Assembly (NCBI RefSeq): GCF_028288105.1
Contig: NZ_JAQBOI010000181.1
Location: forward strand, 1-47,399
Direction: 5' to 3'
Origin: Mucilaginibacter sp.
Lineage (GTDB): Bacteria; Bacteroidota; Bacteroidia; Sphingobacteriales; Sphingobacteriaceae
DNA: 47,399 nucleotides
Under the pieces are notes generated by a model, which worked only from the letters and a program-made list of their open reading frames with translations, was not told the origin of the DNA and searched no databases. Shown piece after piece: positions 14,835 to 23,518 of this stretch. Numbering within the stretch: the stretch's first letter is position 1; each line of letters begins with the position of its first letter. Made by a program: the position numbers and the translations under genes.

Positions 14835-17141
14835 TTAACGTCCATTTTCAGGCCTAACCATCTGAAGATACCGGTTGTCAAATAACTCGGCTGATAATCT
14901 GCATCCCAACAAACTATAGGGATAATGGGATTGATCGATGTTCCTGCCTATCACCATTATACCTTTGGCTTCATCGTTCTGCTCATGAAAAATGATATCT
15001 TCCATGACCTCACGCCGTTCATAGGCTACCTTGTCGCTATAGAGATAACCCGCAATCAGAAACCGCCGGTTTTCTTCCGATGAACCCATCAGGCTCCAGT
15101 TATGCGGATAATCGGCCGTTCCATTTTCCATTTTCTTTTTAATGAGGTCTATTTGCTCTTCAAAAACTTCCTGACCTTCAATAGGAATATTCAGCAAGAT
15201 GTACGAGTTCTCTAGCCAAGATTGAACCCGCCTTTTTTCTAAATGATTAAGCAGATCTTTCCACCATTTAGTTTTAATTAATTCAGGCTTTTCTACATCC
15301 TCTCTATTAGAGGAGCCAATGATATAGTTATCCAGCTCTTTGGATTTCAAGGAAACATTAAAAAAACTATATTTCTTTTCATCGGGTCCTAAATTAAAGC
15401 CGTTGTCAAAATACCAGGCCAACAGATCGAGCTCATCTCCTGCCCACTGAATATTAGCCTCCAGCTCCCGCCTTCTTTGCAAGTAATGTACCTTTTCAGC
15501 GGTGAGCGGCAATAGGTCAAATACAATTTGCAGATCGGTAAGATTGATTGATGGGGCCAGCTCTTCAATTGTCTTTTTGGTTACTCCGCCCCGGATAAGT
15601 TGTTTGAGATTGGCGCCCATCATACCGAGATGGGAAAGGGTAACTCCCAAAGGAATAAAATATTTAAGCTTACCGGCATCGAATTTATTTTTAGGACCTT
15701 TTTTGGTGTCCAATTCTAAGCTTTCCGGATGATCTCTTAGGTAACTAATGAACCGTAAAGCCTGCTCAGATGGATCTTCGATCAACTCCTGTAATGTTTT
15801 TAATAGACGGTCAGGTGCAGCCCGTTTGGCAGGGGGACTGACTTGCCCGGATTTGGACTCTACAACAAGAGCAAACGAATCCATAATAACTAAGAGGTCA
15901 TTCTCATATTCCTTTCCATCAACCGCTTCAAATTTGCTACCGGTGAATAGTTGTGCGCCGGGGAACGATTTTCCAAACAATTGGTGCACCTCATCCTCCA
16001 AATATTTAGCCCTTACCTCGTTGTACTTATGCCGGAGATCCTCGTCAGTGGCACAGAATTTCTCCAAAAGTCCGATGCTTAGGTGGGGCAGCACCGTCCA
16101 TAACGAGCTAAATATCCCTTCATTCGCTACATTGATAAATGGGCGGTCATGTACTGGGTTAGTCAGCAGGAAATATTCTGGGTTATGGTCTTTGAGGTCA
16201 TCAAAACTTAGGCTTAATTCCTTAAATATGAATTTAATCTGATCATAACTTAATTTACCGCCGGACATTTCTTCAAGCGTCAAAAAATGAAACGAAAATA
16301 ACTCAGGCAAAAAACGGTCGGAATGCAGTAAGAGAAAACCTTGCAGGTTCCTCAATTGCATATTATTATGCGTCCATAAAAACTCCTTTTGAGCACCATC
16401 ACTTTTCATTCCCGGAAATAGGGATTCAAATGTGTCGATCACATCCTTATAATTATCTGGTCGCATGATCTCCGCGGTTTTCTGGCGGTGTATGTTAACT
16501 TTTTTCTCAACCTCATCAGTCATGGCGTATAGTAAGTCCAGTAAGGCCTCCGGGTCGAAACCATGTTTAGCGATAAAGGGGATTTTTACACCCCTGGCAA
16601 GATCCAATGTAACCTTCTTCATTTTATGCTCATAAGACCAGTTTCGTACCGCGATAGTATGGGACATCATATCTATCCGCAATTGGTGGTAATAAAGATC
16701 ATCTTCGGTCTTTATTGAAGATGGGAAATGGTAATGGCGTAGTTTGATCAACTCACCGATTTCTTTGAAATCTTTTTTAAACGTTTCGACCTCATTAGAC
16801 AACGGACGGTCGGCCAGCGTTCTTGGAATTGTCAAGGCAAAGGCCTGTAATAATTCCAGGTAATACGGAGGAAATTCCAACCCGCCGGTTACGGCCTCTT
16901 CGTCATATCCTGCCGGCGACATCATAAAATAATAAAAGCAGAAGGAAAGCAGGTTTAACTGATCATATTTCTTAAACCAACCACCGAGGCTTTTATACCT
17001 TTCGGGAAAATCTTTAACCGCATCTGCACCAATCTTCCTTAAGAGTTCAAGCCTTTCTTCAAATGTTTTCCCACGACTTTTTCCTAACTCTACTTCGTAG
17101 TAATTTAATTTGATGGGATCAGGTGCATGGCTTTTTTTCAT
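14835..17141 (-). CDS. Large protein with internal PD-(D/E)XK/NERD-like nuclease domain
   Basis: The protein has 768 residues. The N-terminal 370 are helical and of no family I know. Residues 378-440 carry a nuclease-like core: helix YLEDEVHQLFG (E382/E384), then strand YENDLLVIM (D415) and ALVVESKSG (E428, K430), that is E...D-x12-E-x-K. This is a complete PD-(D/E)XK signature, as in NERD or Holliday-junction-resolvase-like domains. The C-terminal 300 residues may form a recognition or oligomerisation part. It starts 31 bp after the 525-aa gene on the same strand, so they are probably cotranscribed. No helicase or methylase is adjacent, so it is not a classic restriction enzyme. It is likely a defence effector. 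Confidence 0.82.
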   Translation of the reverse strand: MKKSHAPDPIKLNYYEVELGKSRGKTFEERLELLRKIGADAVKDFPERYKSLGGWFKKYDQLNLLSFCFYYFMMSPAGYDEEAVTGGLEFPPYYLELLQAFALTIPRTLADRPLSNEVETFKKDFKEIGELIKLRHYHFPSSIKTEDDLYYHQLRIDMMSHTIAVRNWSYEHKMKKVTLDLARGVKIPFIAKHGFDPEALLDLLYAMTDEVEKKVNIHRQKTAEIMRPDNYKDVIDTFESLFPGMKSDGAQKEFLWTHNNMQLRNLQGFLLLHSDRFLPELFSFHFLTLEEMSGGKLSYDQIKFIFKELSLSFDDLKDHNPEYFLLTNPVHDRPFINVANEGIFSSLWTVLPHLSIGLLEKFCATDEDLRHKYNEVRAKYLEDEVHQLFGKSFPGAQLFTGSKFEAVDGKEYENDLLVIMDSFALVVESKSGQVSPPAKRAAPDRLLKTLQELIEDPSEQALRFISYLRDHPESLELDTKKGPKNKFDAGKLKYFIPLGVTLSHLGMMGANLKQLIRGGVTKKTIEELAPSINLTDLQIVFDLLPLTAEKVHYLQRRRELEANIQWAGDELDLLAWYFDNGFNLGPDEKKYSFFNVSLKSKELDNYIIGSSNREDVEKPELIKTKWWKDLLNHLEKRRVQSWLENSYILLNIPIEGQEVFEEQIDLIKKKMENGTADYPHNWSLMGSSEENRRFLIAGYLYSDKVAYERREVMEDIIFHEQNDEAKGIMVIGRNIDQSHYPYSLLGCRLSAELFDNRYLQMVRPENGR

Positions 17142-17172
17142 AATACCTTAATTCAGAGTTTCGTTACTATCA

Positions 17173-18750
17173 CTACGCGTATTGGATAATCTGTTTGATA
17201 AATATCGTCGTCAAGTTAAAAACGAGATCGACTTCTGAATGCTGAATGTTGTCATTATGTTTAACGCTATCATTATGGTATTTTGAATATTGATCAATCA
17301 GTGTCCAAAACATATTAGCGATCTGTAGTGATACATTGTTATTTTTGAAAAATTCCGTTATTGCGGGTCGTTGGTTTTCTAATGATTTGCTGTTGCCCAA
17401 AATTTGCTTTAGTAACAACTCTAAACTCAATCGTAGGTCATCTAAGGCATTTCTTTGATAAATGCCTTTTTGTATTTTTTCCATCCCCGAATTATAGGAT
17501 TTCTCAGCATCTGGAAAAGCTTTTAGAAACTGCTTTGGTGAACCACTGAATTTTGATGAGCCAATCCAAAACGTGCTTTTCGTGCGATAATCTACCGCAT
17601 TCATAATATCGGTAAAATTGATAGTTGGGTACACGCCAACCACGTGCTCTGAAATTTCCAGTACTATCGTATTTCTGCCCTTAATTATGCCAGCAATGCC
17701 TTCGTAAAGGAGTGTCGATTTTTGAGAATCTATGATCCTGACTACGTTTCCCACGGATTCTAAACCTGAATTAACGCGGATGTCATCCCCCAAGTCATCT
17801 TCAACTTCTTTGAAATAATCTTCAAAACCATTAATCTTGAAGCTTAATAGAGTCGTTTTCAGGTAAGCGATCCTACTATCATCATTGTTTAGTTCATATA
17901 GCTTATCTTTAATTTCCTGAATACAGCCATTGATTAACTTCCAGGTTACGACGCTATAACTTTCATAAGCCTCATGAGATTGTTGTATGACCTGATGGAA
18001 TGTTTTACTAAAACTGGTATCAATTCGTTTTACATTTTCCAGATAACGTAGAAATTTAACCCCCTCATTAGCTTCAACAATTTCTAAGCATTCCTCAAAG
18101 GGCCACTCTGCTTGAGAATAGTCTATGGTAAAGCCATCTATTAATTTAAAATATAATGCAGTGGTCTTGGAATTCCAGTGTCCTTCAAAATGTTTATTTA
18201 GAAGCTCGATCTCTTTAACTGCCGACAACTCAGGGTATGTGGCATGTAGTTTTTTATGATTGAATACTTTTAGCCTCGCTTTGAAATCCATTTGATAGTA
18301 TTTTTTCATGGACGAATGTTCTACTAAAAAATAGTTTTCTAAGAAGCGGTCGTATTGAAATAGATTAAAAACCTTATTCTCGTGTTCATGTTGGGGCTTT
18401 ATGGACAAACTTATATTTAGTTCCGGAAATATCCTGCTGCCATTGACATCGAAGTGTTTGTCGTAGTAAACCAGCTTCTCTTTATAATCAGTTAGCGATG
18501 ATAGTTTATCAAGTATAGGCTGTAATTCTACCATCAAATATTTATTAAAGATCTCGAATTTAGCGTCAAAATCAGGTAACTCCTTCTGACAGGTTCGGCA
18601 TTTGCAAAACAGTTTTACATCTTTCGGGCCTTTGGAATAAATCCTTTCCCCGTTTTCCAATATGCTGTAGTAAGTCGTGTAAATTTTGAGTTGTTCTTCA
18701 AAATCATGCTCATTGAGTATTAAATTTTCTATTTCCTCTGCATTCATCAT
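17173..18750 (-). CDS. Unknown protein with Cys cluster and helical C-terminal domain
   Basis: This 525-aa, low-G+C protein is the first gene of a minus-strand run (MMNAEEIENL; the second ATG at 18747 is equally possible). A CKCRTC cluster (C49, C51, C54) near the N-terminus could bind metal, perhaps with a distant partner. The C-terminal 100 residues (LDDLRLSLELLLKQILG to VDLVFNLTTIFIKQII) form a helical domain with a conserved-looking KHNDNIQHSEVD segment. Similar tails occur in uncharacterised abortive-infection-type proteins, but I cannot name the family. Its tight link to the 768-aa nuclease-like gene suggests a sensor or partner role, which is inference. Confidence 0.72.
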   Translation of the reverse strand: MMNAEEIENLILNEHDFEEQLKIYTTYYSILENGERIYSKGPKDVKLFCKCRTCQKELPDFDAKFEIFNKYLMVELQPILDKLSSLTDYKEKLVYYDKHFDVNGSRIFPELNISLSIKPQHEHENKVFNLFQYDRFLENYFLVEHSSMKKYYQMDFKARLKVFNHKKLHATYPELSAVKEIELLNKHFEGHWNSKTTALYFKLIDGFTIDYSQAEWPFEECLEIVEANEGVKFLRYLENVKRIDTSFSKTFHQVIQQSHEAYESYSVVTWKLINGCIQEIKDKLYELNNDDSRIAYLKTTLLSFKINGFEDYFKEVEDDLGDDIRVNSGLESVGNVVRIIDSQKSTLLYEGIAGIIKGRNTIVLEISEHVVGVYPTINFTDIMNAVDYRTKSTFWIGSSKFSGSPKQFLKAFPDAEKSYNSGMEKIQKGIYQRNALDDLRLSLELLLKQILGNSKSLENQRPAITEFFKNNNVSLQIANMFWTLIDQYSKYHNDSVKHNDNIQHSEVDLVFNLTTIFIKQIIQYA

Positions 18751-19357
18751 TATTCTATTCCTATTTTTCTCATTACAGAAAACTTCAAGCCAATAATAAA
18801 CATACTCGTATAATAGACTACGAATTTATTTTGGACAGTTCCCTGATAGGCAGGACACATTTGAAGGTCTAATTGTACAAGTTATAAAGTAATTATGCAA
18901 TAATATACTTGTATTTACAATTTTTATGTGAGAAATAAGGCGACTACTTCATGCTGTCAGTGTCAAACAATACCAATTAGATAAAATGTCCTAACCTCTA
19001 GATTAACATCTTAGTTACATCAGTAAATGCTAACCTTCCACATCAATTAAAGGGCTGGTACGACGAGGCGGTACAGGATCTGTATGATGAGGGCTTTTTA
19101 GCCGTAAAAAATGCCTTGCATACAGGCGGAGCATCGATCGGCAGCTTAGGTGGTCATGTGATCACTCCGGTGGGAGTTAACCGCTTATAAATGCCATTAT
19201 CTTTATCTGAAACCAGCAAGTTTCCGTCAGAAAATATTATTTTTATAATTATGGCGCTACCCTGCGGAATTTGCTTGCTGCTATATCTTCCGTTTGAAGC
19301 TCCCCAGCAATCACTTAACGTAATAAATTAGGACGTTTTCACAAAAATTTATCTTAG
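18751..19357. other. 607-bp stretch between divergent modules
   Basis: AT-rich promoter-like sequence for the minus-strand run lies at the left. No intact gene is visible. The only coding-like part is a gene fragment at 19029-19190. No TAnnTTTG match with a well-spaced TTTG was found on either strand. Confidence 0.5.
19029..19190 (+). pseudogene. Fragment of a degraded gene (3' end)
   Basis: A frame of 53 codons without a plausible start reads ANLPHQLKGWYDEAVQDLYD and continues to HVITPVGVNRL before a stop. Its sequence has the composition of a real protein tail, and it is more G+C-rich than the DNA around it. I do not recognise the parent family. It may be the remnant of a gene displaced when cargo was inserted. 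Confidence 0.35.
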
Positions 19358-19378
19358 GTGTATAGACCAATAACAAAT

Positions 19379-20572
19379 ATGATCATGGAAATCACCACAG
19401 ATGAGCAAACGCTTCAATATTTATGGGAAGCACTACAGACCGAACCGCGCCGCCCGCGATATCACTGGGCGGAACAAAAATTTTGCGAAAGCCTTAAACG
19501 TGGGTGGCTGTTTTATTCAGACATAGAAGACATGCTGATCGCCATGGATAGCCGCGTGGATAGCGGCGGCTTTCGCATTATGCCCCTTGTTGAACACATG
19601 GGGATTAGCTTTGAAGAAGTTTATTTTCGTCCGAGGGCGATATCCAGCGGTGCCATGCGCTTTGATGCGCTGCGCCCCGAATATTATGTTTACCTGCTGA
19701 TCCAGTTAGAACGGGTTGGACTTGCTGTAGATACCGCCCGCTACGTTGATATTATGTTGCCATCCATATTACCACGTAATCGCAAACTCTTTTCAGTCGC
19801 TGAACTGGAAATATTTTGGTACAAACGCACCCGTCATAAGCAAGAGGATGTTGTTTTATATACCGACAAGTCACTGCGCTATGAGGAATATGGCGATCCA
19901 TTGAAATTAAATTCCGGATTTACCTTAACCCTTGGCCTGGATGCGGAGGATAAACCTTTCCTTTTGATGATTCGCGCCCCAAAATATAAACCTCAGCGCG
20001 CGCCGGTAGAAGTGTCATGCCCAGGTTGCGGCCATAATTATCACAAGGGTGACCCGGAATCCAGTATGCTCCACCGCAAAGAGCATAAAAAGCGTATGAC
20101 GTGGCTACAGCCACAGGCGCTTCCTGCGATGCTCTTAGAACGTGCCGAAAAGGGTCCATTTGCTGAGTTGGTAACTTGCGATTCACCTGCATGGAAGCAT
20201 AGCGAAATGTACAACCGTGCGCTTGCCTTTAAACGTGAATTTCATTATGACTTTACTCAGTGGAAAAGCCCTAATAGCGGCCGCGAGGATCCCGACGTTC
20301 AAGGATATTTATTTACTGGTGAGTTTGGCGAGATCATAGGCGCTTGCGCTTTTCGGAACCGCTCAGACGATCCCGAAATACAAAAATGGGGTTTGCAATG
20401 GATTTGGTTGTGTCCCCGTGAGCGACGTAAAGGCCATCTTGAGCAGCGCTGGCGGATGTTCCGTCAGAGATTCGGTAACTTTTTGGTAGAGCCACCTGTG
20501 TCTGAAGCGATGCAGGGATTTCTCAAAAAACAGGGGGATAGCGAATTGTTATTACTTGACCGCAAACCGTAG
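19379..20572 (+). CDS. Protein with ESCO/Eco1-like zinc finger and GNAT-like C-terminus
   Basis: The protein has 397 residues from ATG 19379; a GTG at 19358 would add seven residues and an ATG at 19385 would remove two. The N-terminal 200 residues are unrecognised. Residues 214-236 hold CPGCGHNY...HRKEH, a C-x2-C-x14-H-x3-H finger with the CxxCGxxY spacing and DP-x-H features of the zinc finger of eukaryotic cohesin acetyltransferases (ESCO1/2, Eco1). As in ESCO, an acetyltransferase-like segment follows: GEIIGACAFR, then LQWIWLCPRERRKGHLEQRW (a divergent R-x2-G-x-G/A acetyl-CoA loop), FGNFLVEPP and a C-terminal AMQGFLKKQG helix. It is monocistronic and its substrate is unknown. The similarity is judged by eye. 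Confidence 0.78.
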   Translation: MIMEITTDEQTLQYLWEALQTEPRRPRYHWAEQKFCESLKRGWLFYSDIEDMLIAMDSRVDSGGFRIMPLVEHMGISFEEVYFRPRAISSGAMRFDALRPEYYVYLLIQLERVGLAVDTARYVDIMLPSILPRNRKLFSVAELEIFWYKRTRHKQEDVVLYTDKSLRYEEYGDPLKLNSGFTLTLGLDAEDKPFLLMIRAPKYKPQRAPVEVSCPGCGHNYHKGDPESSMLHRKEHKKRMTWLQPQALPAMLLERAEKGPFAELVTCDSPAWKHSEMYNRALAFKREFHYDFTQWKSPNSGREDPDVQGYLFTGEFGEIIGACAFRNRSDDPEIQKWGLQWIWLCPRERRKGHLEQRWRMFRQRFGNFLVEPPVSEAMQGFLKKQGDSELLLLDRKP

Positions 20573-20790
20573 ATAAAAGAGTTAGGGTAATTTGCATATT
20601 TTAATGAACCTGAGCCATAAATTAGCTTGTAACTTCCAAACGCACGTGGCGGCGTTACCATTTTTTAATTCAGTTTAAACTGTTTATCATTGTATGTAAG
20701 CACAACAAATCGCACACGCCATCATACCATCCGGTAGTTTTGGTCATCGTAAACCACAATCGAATTCCGAACCCTTTAAAGCAAGTTATT

Positions 20791-20874
20791 ATGACGACGT
20801 TTTATTATGTGGTGTCTGCAGTTTTTATACTGCTGCAGATATTCGATAATCTGAAGGCAAAACTCAAAAAGTAA
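20791..20874 (+). CDS. 27-aa hydrophobic peptide, possible type I toxin or small membrane protein
   Basis: ATG 20791 opens a 27-codon frame: a hydrophobic helix TTFYYVVSAVFILLQIF followed by a positively charged tail NLKAKLKK. A strong terminator follows 44 bp after the stop, so the frame sits on a short independent transcript. The single-span-plus-basic-tail layout resembles type I toxins and other small membrane proteins. No antisense RNA promoter was identified. It is too short for coding statistics, so the call is tentative. Confidence 0.45.
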   Translation: MTTFYYVVSAVFILLQIFDNLKAKLKK

Positions 20875-20916
20875 TTTTGGTGGCATACAAGCAATTGTTG
20901 CCGGGTATGCAAATTT

Positions 20917-20942
20917 TTAAGGCCGGCTTGTCCGGCCTTTTT
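20917..20942 (+). terminator. Strong Rho-independent terminator
   Basis: Arms AAGGCCGG (20919-20926) and CCGGCCTT (20932-20939) form a perfect 8-bp G+C-rich stem with a 5-nt loop and a T5 tail. It ends the small-peptide transcript and isolates the next gene. The rest of the 20573-21000 interval shows nothing recognisable. Confidence 0.88.
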
Positions 20943-21000
20943 ATGATCAGGTGCTAACTTCGCTGTTGGAATTCATCCTTGTTCTGCGTAATATTATCCT

Positions 21001-23049
21001 ATGCATTCAAAACCGATCCATTCCGAATTAAAGCCAATTTTTAAAAAAATCTACGAAAGCGGCAAGCAACGCGCAATTACGGCTTTTAAGGTGCTCGAAG
21101 ATCAGGCGGCGGGCTTAGATGATTTTGACCGTTTACTTATCCTGGATCGGGCAGATCAAGGTGTAGAAAAGCAATTAGAAGATTTTGAACATCCTTATTA
21201 TGCTGATAACAGTGGAGAGGAAACTTTGTTAAGCTATTTTGCCAGCAGGACCTATTTGTTGAGTGTTGACGAATCAGCGGTTTTGGAAGAAGGCGTTTTC
21301 CTGGGACAATTTCAAAAATTACTTTCTGAGGCCATGCGGCCACTGGAGGATACCATTCCAAAATATACCTTTGAGGATTTCTTAAACGGTGTCAGTTGCC
21401 GTTATTTTGAAAATTTTAAAAAAGAAGTTACGACCGATGAGGCCAATTATTATGCGATTCGGGATTGGCAATTCGTTCAACTGCAAAAGGTTGTGACTTA
21501 TGAATACTTGTTCTTAGCAAGTAAATTGCAAAGCATTGTGGCGGAATTTACAGAACCTTTATTATTTCTTATGGATATGGAGATAAAGGTTCGTTTTATG
21601 CTGGATAGGGTGGAACTGGAAGAAAAACTCGTTTCCGCCGCGTTTAACGAACTATCCTTTCTGAATAATGTGGTCCCGCAACCAATAGACACCAATGAAC
21701 TAACGCAAAAGTTGACCCGATTCCGGAATTTTGACCTGGATTTAATGTCGATAATGCCATCTACAATGGATGGGCCACTTTTACTCGTAGCTGAAAATTA
21801 TCCGGGATGCACCGGCAATATTCTGACATTAATTTATGCCCTGGATCAACTGGCCGACTGGCTGGATGAAATTAAAGTAGGACGATTGATATGGACCGAT
21901 CAGGTAAAAGAACTTGACTGGGCGCAAATCGCTGCCAATACCCGAAATGCCGCAGCCATTGAAGTAGATGCCCTTACTTTAGAAATTGAAGAAACAGCCT
22001 ATAATGAAGACGTTCCTCAGGAGGAAATTAAACAATTTTTGATCGGTCAATTCGAACATTACCGGGAACGCTTCAACCGCTTTAAAAATAAGTTCCTGTT
22101 CGCTGCGCTAAAAGACGATAAGGATACAGAACATACCGACCGCATGGTCATTACTAACTCTTTTTTTGGACATGCAGCGGAAGGGAATTTTAAAGAATTA
22201 AAAGAAGCGATAATTATTAAGGATATGATATGGGTCATCGTACAGATTTATATGGATGTGATGGGAACACACCGTCTCGAATTTGCTAACAATGATAACA
22301 GCTTTTTTGCAGTTCAGTCACTGCTTAGCACCATGGTTCCTGATAAGGAATTATATAATGCCATGTCAGACACCCTCACAAATACCCTTGTTCAGCACGA
22401 AAGTTACTTTCTTCCATTTGATCTTTTTATACAAAATCACAAAGAGAACTTTCATCATATTTTTCATCGCGGGATCGACAGGTTGCAGGGTGTATTGGAT
22501 GATGCTGTACCAAATAACAAGATTCTCTATATACAGAGCCGTCTCAAAGATTTAAAACAAAGAGAGTTAAAACTTAGCCGGTTTACGGATAACGACCGTG
22601 AATTTGGAAGTTATGATGACCGCTACAGCACGCACTTTAAAGAATTTTTGGATTTGGAAGCTGAATTTATGCGAAACGTACGCGACGTGGAATTTCAGGC
22701 ACCGATAAAACCTGCGAACAAACCGACAAAAAAACTGGCGGTACAGGATCGCAATCATTTATTTAATGAGGATCAGGATATTTTTATCGCCGAAATGATG
22801 GAGAGTTTGGGCCTGACGCGTTCTGGCAGGGCTTCGCTAAGCGAACGAAAAAAGGGGGCAGTACGCGGGATTGTGGAAGCCTTGAGCAAACATGGCATTT
22901 TACCGTTGAAAAGCCTGGATGAACTTTGCCACGCGATTGCAGTTAAAATTGGCCTGGAGTTAAAGTCAAAGTTGGATTTTTCTCAGACCAGCCAGCGATA
23001 TGAAAAATTAGCGGATACCTATATTCAGCAACACTATAAGGCTCGATAA
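21001..23049 (+). CDS. Large helical protein of unknown function
   Basis: This 682-aa soluble protein has no signal peptide and no transmembrane segment. Almost the whole sequence is predicted by eye to be alpha-helical with many acidic residues. A Lys-rich linker (PIKPANKPTKKLAV, about 577-590) separates a C-terminal 90-residue domain (LFNEDQDIFIAEMM to YKAR) that may be a small helical DNA- or protein-binding unit. I do not recognise a family or catalytic motif. It is isolated in the island, downstream of a terminator, on the plus strand. A defence or element-maintenance role is possible from position only. Confidence 0.75.
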   Translation: MHSKPIHSELKPIFKKIYESGKQRAITAFKVLEDQAAGLDDFDRLLILDRADQGVEKQLEDFEHPYYADNSGEETLLSYFASRTYLLSVDESAVLEEGVFLGQFQKLLSEAMRPLEDTIPKYTFEDFLNGVSCRYFENFKKEVTTDEANYYAIRDWQFVQLQKVVTYEYLFLASKLQSIVAEFTEPLLFLMDMEIKVRFMLDRVELEEKLVSAAFNELSFLNNVVPQPIDTNELTQKLTRFRNFDLDLMSIMPSTMDGPLLLVAENYPGCTGNILTLIYALDQLADWLDEIKVGRLIWTDQVKELDWAQIAANTRNAAAIEVDALTLEIEETAYNEDVPQEEIKQFLIGQFEHYRERFNRFKNKFLFAALKDDKDTEHTDRMVITNSFFGHAAEGNFKELKEAIIIKDMIWVIVQIYMDVMGTHRLEFANNDNSFFAVQSLLSTMVPDKELYNAMSDTLTNTLVQHESYFLPFDLFIQNHKENFHHIFHRGIDRLQGVLDDAVPNNKILYIQSRLKDLKQRELKLSRFTDNDREFGSYDDRYSTHFKEFLDLEAEFMRNVRDVEFQAPIKPANKPTKKLAVQDRNHLFNEDQDIFIAEMMESLGLTRSGRASLSERKKGAVRGIVEALSKHGILPLKSLDELCHAIAVKIGLELKSKLDFSQTSQRYEKLADTYIQQHYKAR

Positions 23050-23120
23050 GGTCTTATCCCGCCAGCAGGATAAGTCGGCATCATGATTCCCATACTTGCA
23101 TAACACAAGTAAAATAGATC

Positions 23121-23351
23121 ATGAAAAACGATAAAAAACAAAAACCTCATCAAGTTTTCTGCACGTTATCAATCCAATGCAAAAATTTTCACCTCCATAT
23201 TTCCCTGAAACTGATTGGGCGGCTGCTCATCATTATTCTACTGCATTTGTCCATCACCATCGCCAAAAAGATTTCCGGCGTACCGATAGATCCAAGTTTG
23301 ATCCTGAACAGCTTCAGTAAGAAAGTTACTAATCCCATAGACCCCAAATAA
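23121..23351 (+). CDS. Possible small membrane protein
   Basis: A 76-aa frame begins at ATG 23121, 71 bp after the preceding gene. It has a basic start (MKNDKKQKPHQ) and one hydrophobic helix (LKLIGRLLIIILLHLSITIA), then a polar tail. A same-length frame on the opposite strand (23238-23468) overlaps it, and neither has known relatives that I can name. The membrane-helix pattern favours the plus-strand frame slightly. Confidence 0.35.
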   Translation: MKNDKKQKPHQVFCTLSIQCKNFHLHISLKLIGRLLIIILLHLSITIAKKISGVPIDPSLILNSFSKKVTNPIDPK

Positions 23352-23388
23352 AGTAAATGCCCCGCTTATTGTAAATATAAGCAATGCG

Positions 23389-23435
23389 GTTCCGCTTTGA
23401 CAAGTGGAGAGCGGAGCATTTGGAAATAATGGCAA
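23389..23435 (+). repeat. Diverged direct repeat, copy 1
   Basis: This copy begins GTTCCGCTTTG and ends ATGGCAA. Hand alignment with 26105-26152 gives 39 identical columns of 48, with one single-base gap, and weaker similarity continues to about 23460. The two copies are in the same orientation and bracket the three-gene operon 23519-26015. Confidence 0.65.
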
Positions 23436-23518
23436 ACACTTAGTTCCGGGCTCACCGATGAAATCCACGTTATCTTTGAAGCTGATATGGCGTAATCCAG
23501 TTGTAAGAATAGATCTGG

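Noticed and set aside
23238..23468. 76-aa minus-strand frame
   Set aside because: It overlaps the plus-strand small membrane frame and one repeat copy; it has no conserved features that I can see.
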